64,000 nucleotides of DNA from Plasmodium vivax (GCF_000002415.2 NC_009919.1:1426001-1490000); one strand, 5' to 3'. Shown: positions 1 to 12,149, numbered from the stretch's first letter. Notes: generated by a model from the letters alone, not told the origin. Program-made: numbers and translations.

Positions 1-1298
1 CTCTTAACAACCGCGCGAAAATTAAACCAAAAAAGGGTACAAAATGAATACGCGTATTTCGCAGAAGTTGAAAAAAAAATTATGGCCTCATCAAACTGGC
101 ATACTTAAACACGTGTATATATACAATGTCATCGCGCGAGCTCATTTTAGTAAAACACTTTTTCTATGCATAAATTATCAGTTCGGAAAAAATTGCCTAT
201 TCGTGGTGAAACTTATTTTTTTACGACGCGACGTAAGGAAGGCGAAAAGAGTTAATTAGGCTGGTTTGGCAAAAACTGCATTCCGCGTTGCCAAATGGTC
301 GAGAAATAAAAAAAAAAAAGTATTCCCCCCTGGAAAGGAAAAAAAAGAAGTTTTCAAAATGCATGCATTTGTATGCCCTACAATTTTAAATTGACTTGCA
401 AAATGGGGAGTAATCATTCATTTTTAAAACGAGAGTAAGTATAACACCTCAGGAACATTTGGGGGTCTTCCCTCTTTTTCGTATCTTTTTTGCCATCCCC
501 CCGAAAATACTTCACACAAGCAATGTTGCAGACCGGGCACCACCAAATCTCACAATTTGTAAAAAAGAGGAAAAGCTCATCGGCGGAACAATTGCCTCCT
601 AAAAATATTTCAAACTTGTTGGGCCAAAAAATGATTGTCCCTTTTTGGCGTCACTTTGATAAAGCAAAAAAAATACATAATGCTATGTTATAGCTACCCA
701 TTTTAGCTTAACTATGTTGTCGTTACACCGCTGCTTCAGCACAACAGTTGGTGGTGAAAAAAAAAAAGGGTTAACACGTTTCCATGCGCATTTCCTTTTT
801 TTCTTTTGGTTCCTAAAAAAAGGCACATTTTAAAACACGCGGCATGTTTTTTTTCCCCCCTTTCAGGTGTGTAGATACACCCATTTAACCATTTCGTTGA
901 GACGCTTAATGTGTGCCACTACAATGATGAGAGGCAGCGGTTTCTATTACCCATTTGGGGAAAGACTCAGTGGGGATATAATAAGCGCATGTAACTCATC
1001 CCTGCGTGGATTGTCAAATTTGAACAGATGAAAATCTCCCCTCTGTCGTCGCTGATATTTCCAGTAGACTTATCTTCAGTCCCAATCTCCCCATTTTTGT
1101 TAGCCCTATGTTGGCACCTCCCATTTTGACTTTATTTTCACCGCTTTGTTATCACCTCGCACTTTTTCGGTCTATCGCAAAATTGTGTCTCCCCTATAAG
1201 TGCGCCATATTCATTTGTGTGTAAGTGCATGTGCTGACTTGACGGACCCTCTTCAAAACAAACTGTGCATTTCTCTCTCACCCCCGGTTGATGTCAAA
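1..1298. other. intergenic, left edge of window
   Basis: AT-rich spacer with A and T homopolymers. No open frame here has an ATG start, plausible codon use and flanking splice sites. It most likely contains the promoter and 5' UTR of the gene beginning at 1299, plus flank of a neighbour outside the window. Confidence 0.5.
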
Positions 1299-2730
1299 AT
1301 GAAGAGAATACTCCCCGTGTGTGTGCTTGCCATTTCGTGCCTCCTGTCAAACGTAAAATGTTTCACGACCAACGTCTACAACGGAAGTGGCCTTCATAAC
1401 TGTTCCAGCCTCTTCTGTTCTTACGACAAATTATCAAATATTTACGACAATTCTAAGTTTATCCTGGCGGAGCTGGAAAGCATTCTTTACGATGTGCGCG
1501 ATGAGAAGAATGCGCATCAGTCGGGTTGGTTTTTTTACAAAAAAGTGTTCCTCCCAAGAGGGTCACTCCGAAGTAGACGCACCTGCACATATCTCTAAAC
1601 CGAATGACCATACAGGTATTCTTCCACACATGGCTACCTCTCCGCTTCACCCCTTTTACAGAACACGAGCGTGACAAATCGCTGGACCTCGAAATAAAAT
1701 TTCCTAATTCTAAGGATCACGAGGATTTGTCGTATTTATCTCCCGACGAGGAGTACGAGAATGAAAGCAGCTTTGGTGAGCCCGTTCCGTACATCATCAT
1801 TAGCAGGATGGACGATGGTTATAATTCATTTTGGTTTTCCTGAATGGCTGCTTCGTTTTAGTTGCTCCGTTTGTGCCATGGGTGTAGTGTTGTTACACTG
1901 TGGCGGTGCGGCGGTGCGACGGTGCGACGCCGTTGCACTTCACCTGAATGGAAGAAATAGCCGCCCACCCTTCATGCCACTCTACCCCTCTTTTGCTTAC
2001 GAACACGTGCAGACGACTTCGAAAAGTCTATACTAGTAAAGAAAAAAAAAACATACCCCGTAACAGTTGCTAAGCGGAGTGGAAGGCCACTACAACATGC
2101 ATGTGGAATAAATCATTCCTATTCTTTAATGCGGTTGTTTCTAAAACTCAGTTGCTTGCTTTTCTTTGGCGCACAAATCTTCCCCGCAATGCTTGATGCG
2201 TTCCCTTTCAGAGTAAAACCCCGGAGAGGCTAGACGACTCGGAAAATAGCGAACTGACGAACGAAGAACAGATGGACATGGCCTTCTCTAAAATACGTGA
2301 CGTAGGCATTGAGAGTTACAGGCACACAGGCCCTTTTGCCTGCGTGTGCGCTATGTAGGCACATTTATTCATGCACATCTGTACACATGGCGATTTCCTC
2401 TTTTTTTTTGCACGACCAGCTTGAAGAACAGCAGAAGCGCTTTTCGGAGGAGAAGAGGTCAGGCCTGGATGCGAAAAATAGAGAAAAGCGCAAATATAAT
2501 CTTTTAACACTTCTGCACAGGCGCAACACCGCTGTGCCGGTACAATTTGTAATGATCGCCTTTTCCTGTTTAAGCGCCTCTCACTTTTCCCTTTTCCACC
2601 CCTCCCTGTTTCATGCCAAAATGCTATCATCGTACTGAAGGAAATTCAATTTGAAGAAGTACCTACGATGAAGTCAGCACGTGGTGCACGCAAAATGAGG
2701 AAGCTAAAAAGGAAGGAGCCCCCGAGGTGA
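1299..2730 (+). CDS. conserved secreted/apicoplast-type protein, six exons
   Basis: Spliced model join(1299..1524,1662..1775,2013..2035,2212..2301,2420..2539,2641..2730), 220 residues. Every junction is GT-AG and the phases agree. Exon 1 begins with a hydrophobic signal peptide (MKRILPVCVLAISCLLSNVKC). This is followed by a moderately polar segment, which would suit secretion or a bipartite organelle leader. The middle is acidic. Exon 5 looks like a charged helix or coiled coil (KIRDLEEQQKRFSEEK). The last exon is strongly basic (RKMRKLKRKEPPR). I do not recognise the family. A basic tail on a leader-bearing protein could mean RNA or ribosome binding in an organelle, but that is inference. 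The weakest junction is the last acceptor, which has a purine-rich CTGAAG end. The 23-nt exon 3 is easily missed by gene finders. Confidence 0.62.
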
Positions 2731-3052
2731 TGCATAACTCAGCCATACTCTGCACATTTTTAAACAATGTAGTTACGTTTGTTCAGTTTTTTTTTTTTTT
2801 TTTTTTTTCTTTTGTTTGTCTTGTTTATTTTGTTTATTTTGTGTTTTTTCACATGAATGGCAAAATGAAGGCTAAACGGCGAAGGATTCACAAAAAAAAA
2901 AAAAAAAAAAAAAATTGTTTACACACGCATATGTGTATCTATGTGGACATATGAATGCACATCTCCACACTCACGTGTGCTACCTTTACAAATGAGTTTA
3001 ACAAAAAACGAATGAGATAATTATTTTTTAAAACTTTAAAAAAAAAAAAAAA
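2731..3052. other. convergent 3' spacer
   Basis: Spacer between two convergent genes. It holds a long T-run near 2788-2810 and A-runs near 2891-2914 and 3038-3054, presumably 3' UTR and polyadenylation sequence. No gene seen. Confidence 0.5.
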
Positions 3053-4202
3053 TTAATGCGGCGTGGGGACATAGCCGTCTACGTAAAAATTTCTCGTCAT
3101 GGGGGGCAACTTAATCTTCATTCCGTCTAGCTCCTTTTTGAGTTTCACCTGGCATCCCAATCTGGAACTGCAAAGGGGGAAAGGGTTCTCAATGTGTCGC
3201 AGTGTAAACAGCAGTTGGGTTATCCATGGGGGCATCCTTTGGGTGCACCCCCTCAGCCAAGCAAAAGGGGGTATTACAAAAGGGGGTGCAGCGAAAAGGG
3301 GGAAAATGACCGGGCCCACGCCTGCCCACACTCCGTCCGCCTCACGTTTCCGTTATGCAGGGGGCCAGCTCCAGCATGTCAATCTCGTTGTCTAGTGCTT
3401 CCGGCAAAAGGTCGTAATATTTTTCGTCAATGATCACGTGGCAAGTGGAACACGCGCAGAAGCCGTCACACGCCCCTACACAAAAAAGGGGAGAAAATGG
3501 GATGTGAAAATATCAAATCGGGTACATTTGCATAAGATATGTATTCCCACTAATTAATCGCCATGTGGTAAAGCTATCAAGTGGTGCTTTCCCCTGCTGG
3601 GTATACCTTCTATGTTTATGCCATTTTCATGGGCCACTTTTAATATGCTGTCTCCTACTTTTGCTTTAACGGTTTTTTCATAACTGTCCTGATTTACAAA
3701 TGTCACGTCGCTAGGAAGGGGGAAAAAATGTTAGCGGTTAGTTGAAGGGAGCTCCTACGTAGGACAAAACAGCACAGTGCTGTTCACGCGGAGTACGCCC
3801 ACTTATGTATGTTTGCCCATTTGTGTATGTTTGCCACTTATGCGCTTGCGCAGGTGAACACCTCAGGGATGGAGAACTCACATTTCTTCGGGACCCTGGG
3901 TCGTGAACGCTCTGATGTAGTTAAAATAGATGCACTTGTTTTTTATCTTGTTCAATAGAGCCCTTTTGAATGTATAGTTTCTACTGAGAAAGCTAAACTC
4001 TGCCAGTGGGTGAGGAGGGACACGCGTCGTGTTCGTGTCGTGGGTACATATATGTGTAGAAGCGCTTACGTAGGTATGTCCAGTCGGGCACGCGGGAACT
4101 TCATCTGCGCACACGCCTGTGCATACGCTTTTGTATACACCTGTGCACACGCCTGCTAACAGGCTTGTCTTTCGCTCTTTCCTGCCCCTTACTTGTAATC
4201 AT
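3053..4202 (-). CDS. adrenodoxin-type [2Fe-2S] ferredoxin, mitochondrial
   Basis: Model complement(join(3053..3167,3346..3475,3607..3710,3882..3999,4193..4202)), 158 residues, with all phases consistent. The [2Fe-2S] ligands are complete: C80, C86 and C89 in the CDGFCACSTC motif, and C126 in SRLGCQV. The C-terminal PPMTRNFYVDG block is typical of adrenodoxin-type ferredoxins. The first ~37 residues are basic and aromatic without acidic residues, as in a mitochondrial presequence. Family role: electron carrier from ferredoxin reductase to the mitochondrial ISC Fe-S cluster machinery and haem A synthesis. The first exon encodes only three codons plus one base, so the start is the least certain part. 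It was chosen because its phase matches exon 2, while the nearby longer ATG frame hits a stop after splicing. Confidence 0.88.
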
Positions 4203-5429
4203 TTTCCCCGTCCTCCGTCATTTAATTTGTGAAAGCTGTTCACAATCTGCGTACATATGTATAATCGAACACGTTTTGTTGACGCTGTTTCGGCTGCACA
4301 GGTGGTGCGTGTGTTTAGCTTTCATGCGGGGCGATGTCCAGCTGGATGGTCAAATTGGTCCGTTCAAAATTGTGGTAAAATTGTGACAAAATTGGGGGGG
4401 AGTGATTAAAAGTTGCATCCAGTGTGCTTCAAATGGTTCCACAGATGGAGATTCAAAGAGAGGTTAAAAAAGTCGGCAGCAGGGTTATACACAAAGAGGG
4501 AACAAAATGGAGCAATGGCACAGTCTCATCGGAACAGTCGCATTGGAACAGTCGAATGGGATTTATTCGAAAAGGAGAAAAGCAAAATAAATTCATAAAC
4601 CATTTTCTTCCTTATGTAGTACAGTCAGGGGAGATAAAATTAAAAAAAAAAAAAAAAAAATTAGCCATATGCTGCGATATGCATGCTGCCCACTTCGAAA
4701 GCGCCGTTTTTTTTTTTTTTTTTTTCTCTCCTTTTGGTGATACCATTTGCGCTTTTTCACCCTTTGGAATTTTTTACAACATTTATAAGCTCGGATTCGT
4801 GTAAACTGGTAAGCCAAAATGTGCCATAAAAATTAACCACATATGACGTTTTTATTTTTTTCATGCTATTTGCATATTTTACTGCTCACTTTTGTGCATT
4901 TTTTTCACAACGCAGTAAAATGTGAACCTTCAATTTTCCTTTTGGCTTGATATAACAGTTCCTTTCCTTTTTCCTCCCCCCCTAAGCGAACAGTTTATTG
5001 AAACGGGCTAACTGCACATTTGTGTAGGTTATACATACCCGGTAGGTGTATTCATAAACGCACACAGGCATCGAGGGGGACTCTTACGTCGGTGGGCTTA
5101 TCCACGCTGTGAGATTTTCATAATTGCAGCACGGCATGTGTTGTGAAGAAGAGGCAGCAGGAGAACTACCAAATGAGGGTGCAGCGACGCTGAAAGGGGA
5201 GAGGCAATAGATCATCGTACTGTCTTAGCGGGCGAGGTCGTTGCGGGTACGTGATGTTTTAACAGAAAAAGCGAAAAGGGAGCCACGCGGAGCGGTGAAA
5301 TTGTGACCAAGAAGGACGAAGCGGATAAATCGAGTCAGGCGGAAAAGGCGGACAGCGCCAACTGAGCGGCGACTCGACGCACCCCGCACGGAACCCCCCC
5401 AGAATCTCAAACAATGCAGCAGCCAAAAA
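4203..5429. other. divergent promoter spacer
   Basis: Shared upstream region of the adrenodoxin gene (minus) and the gene starting at 5430 (plus). Poly-A near 4640-4660 and poly-T near 4709-4725. No supportable gene. Confidence 0.45.
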
Positions 5430-5894
5430 ATGATAGGCAAAATATTTGACAACGCGTTTCGAATACGCACATATAACCGGCTGGTGTGCTTCGTCATCGG
5501 GGGAGCCTTCTCCTACAGTTTTGCAAACCCAGACATGGATACCGTGTACGAATTTTTCCCCATTTTTAAGCAAAACAAATATGCGTATTTGACATTTCTC
5601 GAAGTCAACGAAAAACATGGAAACGTATTTGAAGAAAAACTTAAGGACTTATGCAGATTTTATCAGAAACAGCCTGGCTATTTATATACAAAAATAATTA
5701 AAAGGAAAAATAATTTCAACAATTTGAGCAGATACATTGTTGTTTCAACTTGGTTAAAGAGCGAGAATTATCTCCTGGCGTGTAATAGGATGTACGGACA
5801 AATTTTGATCAAAAATTTACAAAACTACACCAATTATAATTCCTTTTTGTACAGGATAGTTGTCGACGACTCGGATTACTTGCCTCCCTTTTGA
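5430..5894 (+). CDS. conserved protein, possible ABM-like dimeric alpha/beta fold
   Basis: Single-exon ORF of 154 residues with an A-rich start context. There is no clear signal peptide; the N-terminus (GKIFDNAFRIRTYNRLVCF) is basic and could be a mitochondrial leader. The segment YAYLTFLEVNEKHGNVFEEK, then PGYLYTKIIKR, then RYIVVSTWLKSENYLLACN, resembles antibiotic-biosynthesis-monooxygenase (ABM/EthD-like) domains. These have the pattern beta strand, helix, a PGF/PGY turn, beta strand and a V-x-T/S-x-W-x-S/D strand before a helix. That is pattern recognition only, and no catalytic residues can be assigned. Coding character is good (no low complexity, hydrophobic periodicity). Confidence 0.7.
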   Translation: MIGKIFDNAFRIRTYNRLVCFVIGGAFSYSFANPDMDTVYEFFPIFKQNKYAYLTFLEVNEKHGNVFEEKLKDLCRFYQKQPGYLYTKIIKRKNNFNNLSRYIVVSTWLKSENYLLACNRMYGQILIKNLQNYTNYNSFLYRIVVDDSDYLPPF

Positions 5895-6968
5895 CGGGGG
5901 CTGGCAGTTGGCCACTGCCCAGGTTGAGGTGGTATGTTTTTTTGGCATTCCTTTGGAAAACGTTTATGAAAAAAATGCCAGCAGTTATTTGGAGCTTTCT
6001 GTAACTTTCCCGATGAACACTTCTTACACTTTACAAATGCACTGACAGAAGGTGATCTGGGGAAGGTTTCTTTTTTTAAAGGGGGACTTCCCTTTTGGTC
6101 ACCTCCTAATCGCTTATTATTTGTGCGTAAATTTTTACGAATTAACATCCTGCGTTAAATCCATTTTGTTTTTTTTTTCCCCCATTTTTATAATTTTCCG
6201 TGTCTACCTCTTTGTTTAATTCTGCTTAACCATTTTTATTTCCTCACGTGTGCGTTCATATGCGCGTAGGATATACCCCCGTTTATGCATCCTCGCCCCC
6301 GAGCAAAACCTAGGAACTTTTATTCTTACGAAACAACGGAAAGTGCCTAAACCTCCGTGAAATGATGCAAAACAGCTCGAAACGTCTTTAAAATGGTAAT
6401 CTGTATGCATATACGTGTGTGTACACCTGGGCTGCTTTTTATCCATGTACACCACTGAGGGATCACACAAAGGAGGGAAAAAACTGATTGGCGGTCCTTC
6501 TCACCAATTTGGGGATCCCAATTTTGATCCAACGGGACATCCACTTCGTTGAAGGGATAACCATATTCCCCACGTTGTGGCGTATATTCATGTGTATATA
6601 CGTCTATGCTCACCTGAGCCATTTTCCTCCCCCCAAGATTGTACGTACACCATGACCTCTCACCCCAATGCGTCATGAGCCGGTAAATTTTTGGCCCAAT
6701 ATGACAAAACGTAAAATTGGAAATTTGTGAAATGGAAAAAAATGAAAAGAAACAATTTTTTGAAATTCATAAGAAGACATGTTATTTTATAACTACTTCT
6801 TTTTTTTTTTTTTCATCTTCATTCTGCATACTTTCCCCATTTTTGCCATTCACCAAAGTTCGAAGAGCAACAAAAAAGGCTACATTAAAGAAAACAGCCA
6901 AAACAGACGGAAAAACCAAATCGATAGAAAAATACTCTTATGTGCCACTTGGACGGAATAAAGCAAAA
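5895..6968. other. intergenic spacer
   Basis: Spacer between two plus-strand genes. An open frame runs from about 6717 into the next gene, but its upstream part contains a T-tract translated as poly-Phe and looks like 5' UTR. No separate gene seen. Confidence 0.45.
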
Positions 6969-7627
6969 ATGAGGGTTCGCTCTTTCATTTATGCTTTGGC
7001 GGCCGCGCTATGTATCAACTCGATATTTGCTTATAGAAGATTAAAAGATATTAATAACTTGCAAATTTTGTCGCAGGGCTTCAAGGCGATAAAACCGGTA
7101 GGTGTAAAATGCTCGCCTTTATGCTAATATATTTAGCTACCACTTTGGTGCATGCACCAATGCATATGCTTTTCCTTAGTTTTATTGATTTTTTTTTCTT
7201 TTTTTTTCGCATTTTTTGCCCCATTCCTTTTTTCTTTTTCGTGCATTACCTCGCCAGACCAACTTCCACCAAATTCGATCGAGGGCTAAGGCTTCCGCGC
7301 CGGACCAGGTAGAACGCTTACGCCGTAGCGCATTGAAAAGGAAGAAGCGGGGGCATATGTCCACGTGTGCATGGCTCCCTTTAAAGTGTGCTTAGCATAC
7401 ATGCCATCTTGCTATCACATTTGGATCTTAAAAATGGGGATAACCCCTTTACGAAAATTTTTATTTCCTCCTCGCAGCTGAACATTGATATAGGCGATTG
7501 GACCATTTACATAACGCACAAAACACCGTACTACAACACGGAGAAAATTAAAACCATCCTAATTTACTCCATGACGTACCCGTTTAAGGAGTTGGAAGAG
7601 TTTAAAGAATATCTTTTTGAGGATTAG
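6969..7627 (+). CDS. small secreted conserved protein, three exons
   Basis: Model join(6969..7097,7258..7308,7478..7627), 109 residues, both introns in phase 0. It starts at MRVRSFIYALAAALCINSIFA, a clear signal peptide. The in-frame ATG upstream at 6717 was rejected because it would bury this peptide behind a poly-Phe stretch. The body is short and basic (RRLKDINN, then NFHQIRSRAKAS). The C-terminus is a beta-rich then helical segment (DIGDWTIYITHK ... PFKELEEFKEYLFED). Family not recognised. A signal peptide followed by a basic, acid-poor stretch would also fit an apicoplast leader. See the finding on an open frame continuing past the stop through a possible 3' intron. Confidence 0.66.
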
Positions 7628-9514
7628 CACCACGCGGAGGGCTCCAAAAATGGTAAGCACATTTTGCCCAAATGAAGCAGCACAAAGAGGCTTAAAAAGT
7701 GGATGAAGAGGAATTTCCCCAAATTGTGAGACTCGCACGTTAGCGGGAATTTACCCGCACGCTAACGGGAATTTATCCGCACTTTTAACCTCAGCAAATG
7801 GGGGGAGCGAACACCCACGTGTGTGTGTATCTGCATACAGATGTGCTCCTCAAAAGGAGCTACACTTAGTAAGACACACCCCGTTACCCCCTTATTACGT
7901 GGTTTAACTCAATTCCCTTTTAGGTAGAACGGAGGCCATTCAAGAGCAAAAAGTAAAACGCCTGGGGAGTCTACCCCTGCACAGATATGCGAAGAAACAC
8001 TTGGTGGCTGAAGCGCAAATCACGAAATTGCTTTTTGGACAGCATGCGCAAAGGAGAAAGGCATAAGCTGCGGAGGAGCAGCTCATCTTACCATTTCAGC
8101 AAAATGGGGAAATAAAAGGTCCGCATTTAAGGCAGCGCTCGAAACGCGCCACGTGTGATTGAAGGGGCCGCTCTACCGTTCTGCATCCCTTGCGCGTCCG
8201 CAACAGCAGAGTGTACACACATACATATATATATATGCGTAGCATACAGTTCTACACACCTACACGTCCACACATACAAAAAACGACCGCTCGTTTCGCC
8301 ATTCATTTCACCTTTATGCGATTGCAAAAATGGTACACTGCACAACAGCGTGTTAGAAATTACGTGTGTTTCTTATGCCAAATTTTTTGCTTTTTTTTTT
8401 CCGTTCATAACATTTGCAAAACGACTGAGGTGCATTTTTTCCAAACGACGTTCGCAATTTTTTGGATTTAAAATTAACCATTAGTCTTACCCACTGGGGG
8501 AAAAAAAAGGGAACGGTTAAGAGGGGCTACGAAAAGGTGAAAACGGCTCGGAAAAGAAAACCACACGAAGATGAGCGAGCTACGGGAAAACAAAACAACG
8601 CAGTATTTGGCGCACATTTTCTGAACTGAAAAATAAAAAAAAATATCCTTGGACCAATATGTGACCAAAGTGCCGGTAATTTTTCTGAATGCATATTATC
8701 ATCGTGGACAAATAGCACTAACACATTTGCAGGAATGCCATGTATGCGACATGCGAACAAGTGAACATAAAATGATACGTACGTTTTTATTTTGCATTTC
8801 TGTATGCATAACGTAACGCTTGTCCGTTTTTGCGGAATAAGTAAAAATTTTTTTTTTTTTTTTTTCTTTTGGGTGTATACATATGTAAAGGACGAATTTA
8901 GCGAAATTGCTCTTTCTTTAAGCTGTATTTTTAAAGAACAGGGGAAAACACTTTGTTTTTGTTTTTTTTTTGTTTTTTTTTCCAGTGAAAATGCACTTTG
9001 AAGGATGCATGAAAGGAGTAGCTTGTGATAAATTCGGTTAATTGCCTGCCCCAAGTGTATGCGCAGAGGTAGTGGTACAGCATAGCACAGTTGGCATGGC
9101 ACAGCTAGTATGGCATATCATAGCTAGCATGGCATAGCACAGCACATGCGCGCAATCCCCCCGTGATATATGCGACGCGTGAGGGACCCTTTCTGCACAT
9201 CGTTTCCGGTCAAGTACAGTTAAAAAAAACACTAAAGGGAGAAGGCGGCGAGTGCAGAAAAATTACCTTTCGGAAGTGTAACGCATCCCCAATTTTTTTG
9301 CAGTACTGTCGCAGGAGAAGTATAAACATAATACGCGCCACATGTACCATCTGCGCCATAGGTGCTGTTCATACGTACATATATATATAATATACCCCTT
9401 CACATGTACCTGCTTGCATAAACTTATGCGTACGCGCGTATCTGTTTGCCGAGGGCGTAGTACACCATCCTGTGCCATCAACCTTTTGGCGATCACATCA
9501 TTGGAGCAGCAACA
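7628..9514. other. intergenic spacer with possible small spliced ORF
   Basis: A consensus donor (ATG|GTAAGC) lies at 7650-7653 and a pyrimidine-rich acceptor precedes 7924. Downstream, a 42-codon basic ORF (7987..8115) is open, as is an overlapping frame ending in QHAQRRKA. There is a 22-bp duplication near 7738-7783 and an imperfect repeat near 9070-9150. The rest is homopolymer-rich and non-coding in appearance. Confidence 0.35.
9069..9150. repeat. imperfect short repeats built on CATAGC/GGCAT
   Basis: Degenerate repeats of about 20 bp containing CATAGCACAG, GGCATGGCACAGCTAG and GGCATATCATAGCTAG. They include palindromic AGCTAG and ATGGCAT words. They lie about 400 bp upstream of the six-pass membrane protein gene. 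No function known. Confidence 0.4.
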
Positions 9515-10971
9515 ATGGATATGGAAATAAAAGATTTCGATAAGTTTTCTGGATTTCGAATTAACTGCACGAAGGATTTGATCGTTAAGGGCAGCATAAG
9601 TGCCGTGGTGGGGATGATTCTGGGGATTATGTGCTCGCTCATAGTAAACTGCACGTTAGTTGAGGTTTCCCTGTCGAAGTTTTTTTCCATGGTAGGTTGA
9701 CCTCCCCATTGCATGCGCGTTAAGTTTACCTATACATGTGCACATTTATGTGTTCATTTTTTTTTGCGCTGCGAGGAGGGCTCAATGGCAGCCCCAACGT
9801 ACAAAACACATGGGTGTAGCGGTGCTTACAAGTTTGCACCTGCTCACGGAGGAGCAGCCGAACCCCCCCATTTGGTTGCACTGTTTAATTGGTCCAGAGG
9901 TCCACTGTTCCGCCGCTGCACCGCTTCGTTATTACATTCCCAATTTTGCCGCCCCTCCCCCCGCAGTACTTCGGCATACTATTCATCGTAGTTGGGCTAA
10001 TAATTTTCTGGAGGTTGAACGCCAATGTGACGGACGAAACAGAAAATAGAAGAAACCAACTGATGATCTTGGCGGGACTGGTATGGATGCGAATCTCGCG
10101 CAGATACAACGAAAACAAGGCTTTACATTTTTACGAATATGCACAGAGAGGATGTACATATCTACATATGAGTGCTCTTGATGATTAAACATGCAAACAC
10201 ATCGCCATATATTCACACGTGCGCATCGCATTTCACCTTTGCAGATTGTTTTTTCAGGAATTCTGTGCCTCTTCTTCGACCGTTCATGGCTGTTTTCCCT
10301 GTCGCCACTATCCAAAGTGCCCATTTACTGCATCCTCGGAATTAGCATTTCCTTCGCATTGACATTCAGCTTAATAGATTTGATAAACTACCTGATCGGC
10401 TTTATCCAGGGGTCCATAACGAGGCCGCTGATTGAGTCAGTAGCGCAGGTGAGCGGGAAAGGAAGCGAAACCGGCGAAGGAACGAACGAGGGAACGAGGG
10501 AGGGAACAAGCGAGGAAGCAAACTCGTAAATGTGAAGAGCGCTCCCCCACATACACGCCCCTACACACACACACTTTCCCCACGCGCCACCTTTTCAGGT
10601 GTACCTGATTCTCCTGTTCACAATAACAATGGGGGGGATATTCGGGTTCATTTTTGGCTTGCTGGACGTAGAAGACGAATCCTCCCACCACATTCGCTTG
10701 GCCCTGATGAAGGCGGAAAATTGTTGCTTCCCCCTGGGAGCCGTGCTAGGAGGAATAGTAAGATCATGTGCATATCGAGCGGTGTATCCGCTGCGCGAGA
10801 TTCACATGTGTGTTACATTTATGCCGCTGCCCGCGCACGTGCACCATTTTAACCGCGTTCATTTTCCCCCTCTTTTAACGCATTTAGGCTGGGTTTGGTA
10901 ATGAAGTTTTCAGGCAACAAAGCGAAGCCTACAAAATTGAAAACGTTACCGAATTTGATGATGAAGTTTGA
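9515..10971 (+). CDS. six-pass conserved membrane protein, five exons
   Basis: Model join(9515..9691,9967..10080,10245..10448,10599..10757,10888..10971), 245 residues. All four introns are phase 0 and have good acceptors. About six hydrophobic spans are visible: ISAVVGMILGIMCSLIV, YFGILFIVVGLIIFW, LMILAGLIVFSGILCLFF, IYCILGISISFALTFSLIDL, VYLILLFTITMGGIFGFIFG and FPLGAVLGGIAG. The tail is acidic (NVTEFDDEV). No enzyme motif. Two short motifs (FDRS after a span, and GLL..D before a polar loop) recall INSIG proteins but occur in the opposite order, so no family call is made. It may reside in the ER or another endomembrane; this is inference. Confidence 0.78.
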
Positions 10972-12149
10972 AAGGCATACTATTTTTTTCCTATTTTTTT
11001 TTTTTTTTTTTTGTCCTTGTTATGTTTTCCTTTTATTTTTTTTTTCTCGTATAACTTTAAAAATGGAGAGAATAATTAAATCGAAAACGTCAAATTTTAA
11101 GTGAACAAAGTGGGAAAAAAAGAAAAGAAAAAAAAAGGTCTTTATTTGGTTTATATGCAACACTTCGTCCTTTTTTTTTTTTCCAGCCCACCTTCTCCCA
11201 TTTTTTTTTTTTTTTTTTTTTTTTTGTTTTTGTTCATTTCGCTTCCTACGTGTGTGATTCATTTTTCTATTTATCACTACTTCTCACATGTGTTGTTTTG
11301 ATTTATCTGTAAATGATAAAATGTGTTGACTTGCAAAAGTAAAAAAGGAAACTTCTCCCGTGACTTTGTTTTAACGAATAATTCTGCTTAAAAAAAGGTA
11401 AACTTAAGGGAAAAGGAAGAGCCCCTTCATAGGGGATATTCCCACGTGTATACGTCAACCGTCGGCTCTACAAATCCGGTGTGTGTTCGTCGTTCCGTCC
11501 TTAGCAATGAGAAGTGGGGGGACCCTTCTTTTTTCCCTTGGAAAATTCCCCCGAACAGTTTGGAATCCCTCATAAACAGTATTAACGGCACCACTGAAGC
11601 TGCCTCGCAAAAGGGCCTGTATCTTTTTATAACCGCTTAGCAGGAGTGCAAAAAGAAGGGGAAAAAACAGATGAGGAAAGAGAGGAACATAAAATAAGCA
11701 CCTGACTACTCACTCGCGCGTGCATTTACTGGCAGCGGAATTAATTTTTGCACCCCAGCGGATTAACTGAGCTTGGGTTTTCACTACATACCGCGGAAGC
11801 GGTGTAGTGTGCCCTATATGCACGTACGGGCGAATGCTTAAATGGTGAAGCTTATGCAGTTCTCCATTTTGCGATTTTTTTTTTTTTTTTTTTTTTTTGA
11901 TCCTACAAGGTGAAGCACACTTTTTTACACGCAATCGAACTGTGTCAACTGGTATGCATTGTAATTAAATTAAGAGATCCAAAGGAAAATATATTCCCCC
12001 CACCACTTAGAAAGTCATACACGCACGGATACATAATTGCATGTACAAACGTTGCAGCAAAATTATAACATCACTTGAGTGAATCGATTCACCTTTTGGG
12101 AAGATTTTTTCAACCCCCCCAAGCTATTGGTATCTTAAAGTACAAAAAA
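10972..12149. other. intergenic spacer upstream of TPx-2
   Basis: Contains long T-runs near 10997-11012 and 11200-11225, and another near 11877-11898. It is 3' UTR of the membrane-protein gene followed by the TPx-2 promoter. A short open frame near 11446-11640 has no supporting signal. No gene seen. Confidence 0.45.

Noticed and set aside
7987..8115. 42-codon basic ORF resembling a bacterial-type ribosomal protein such as bL34
   Set aside because: Only overall basic character matches. The diagnostic bL34 spacing of residues is absent, and an overlapping frame is equally open.
8527..9102. 191-codon minus-strand open frame
   Set aside because: Composed of homopolymer-derived Lys/Phe runs and low-complexity segments, with no start context or splice logic; it lies in a promoter spacer.
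9515..10971. INSIG family assignment for the six-pass membrane protein
   Set aside because: The two suggestive motifs occur in the opposite order from INSIG, so homology cannot be claimed by eye.
11446..11640. 64-codon plus-strand frame upstream of TPx-2
   Set aside because: Short, no coding bias, and sits in promoter DNA.
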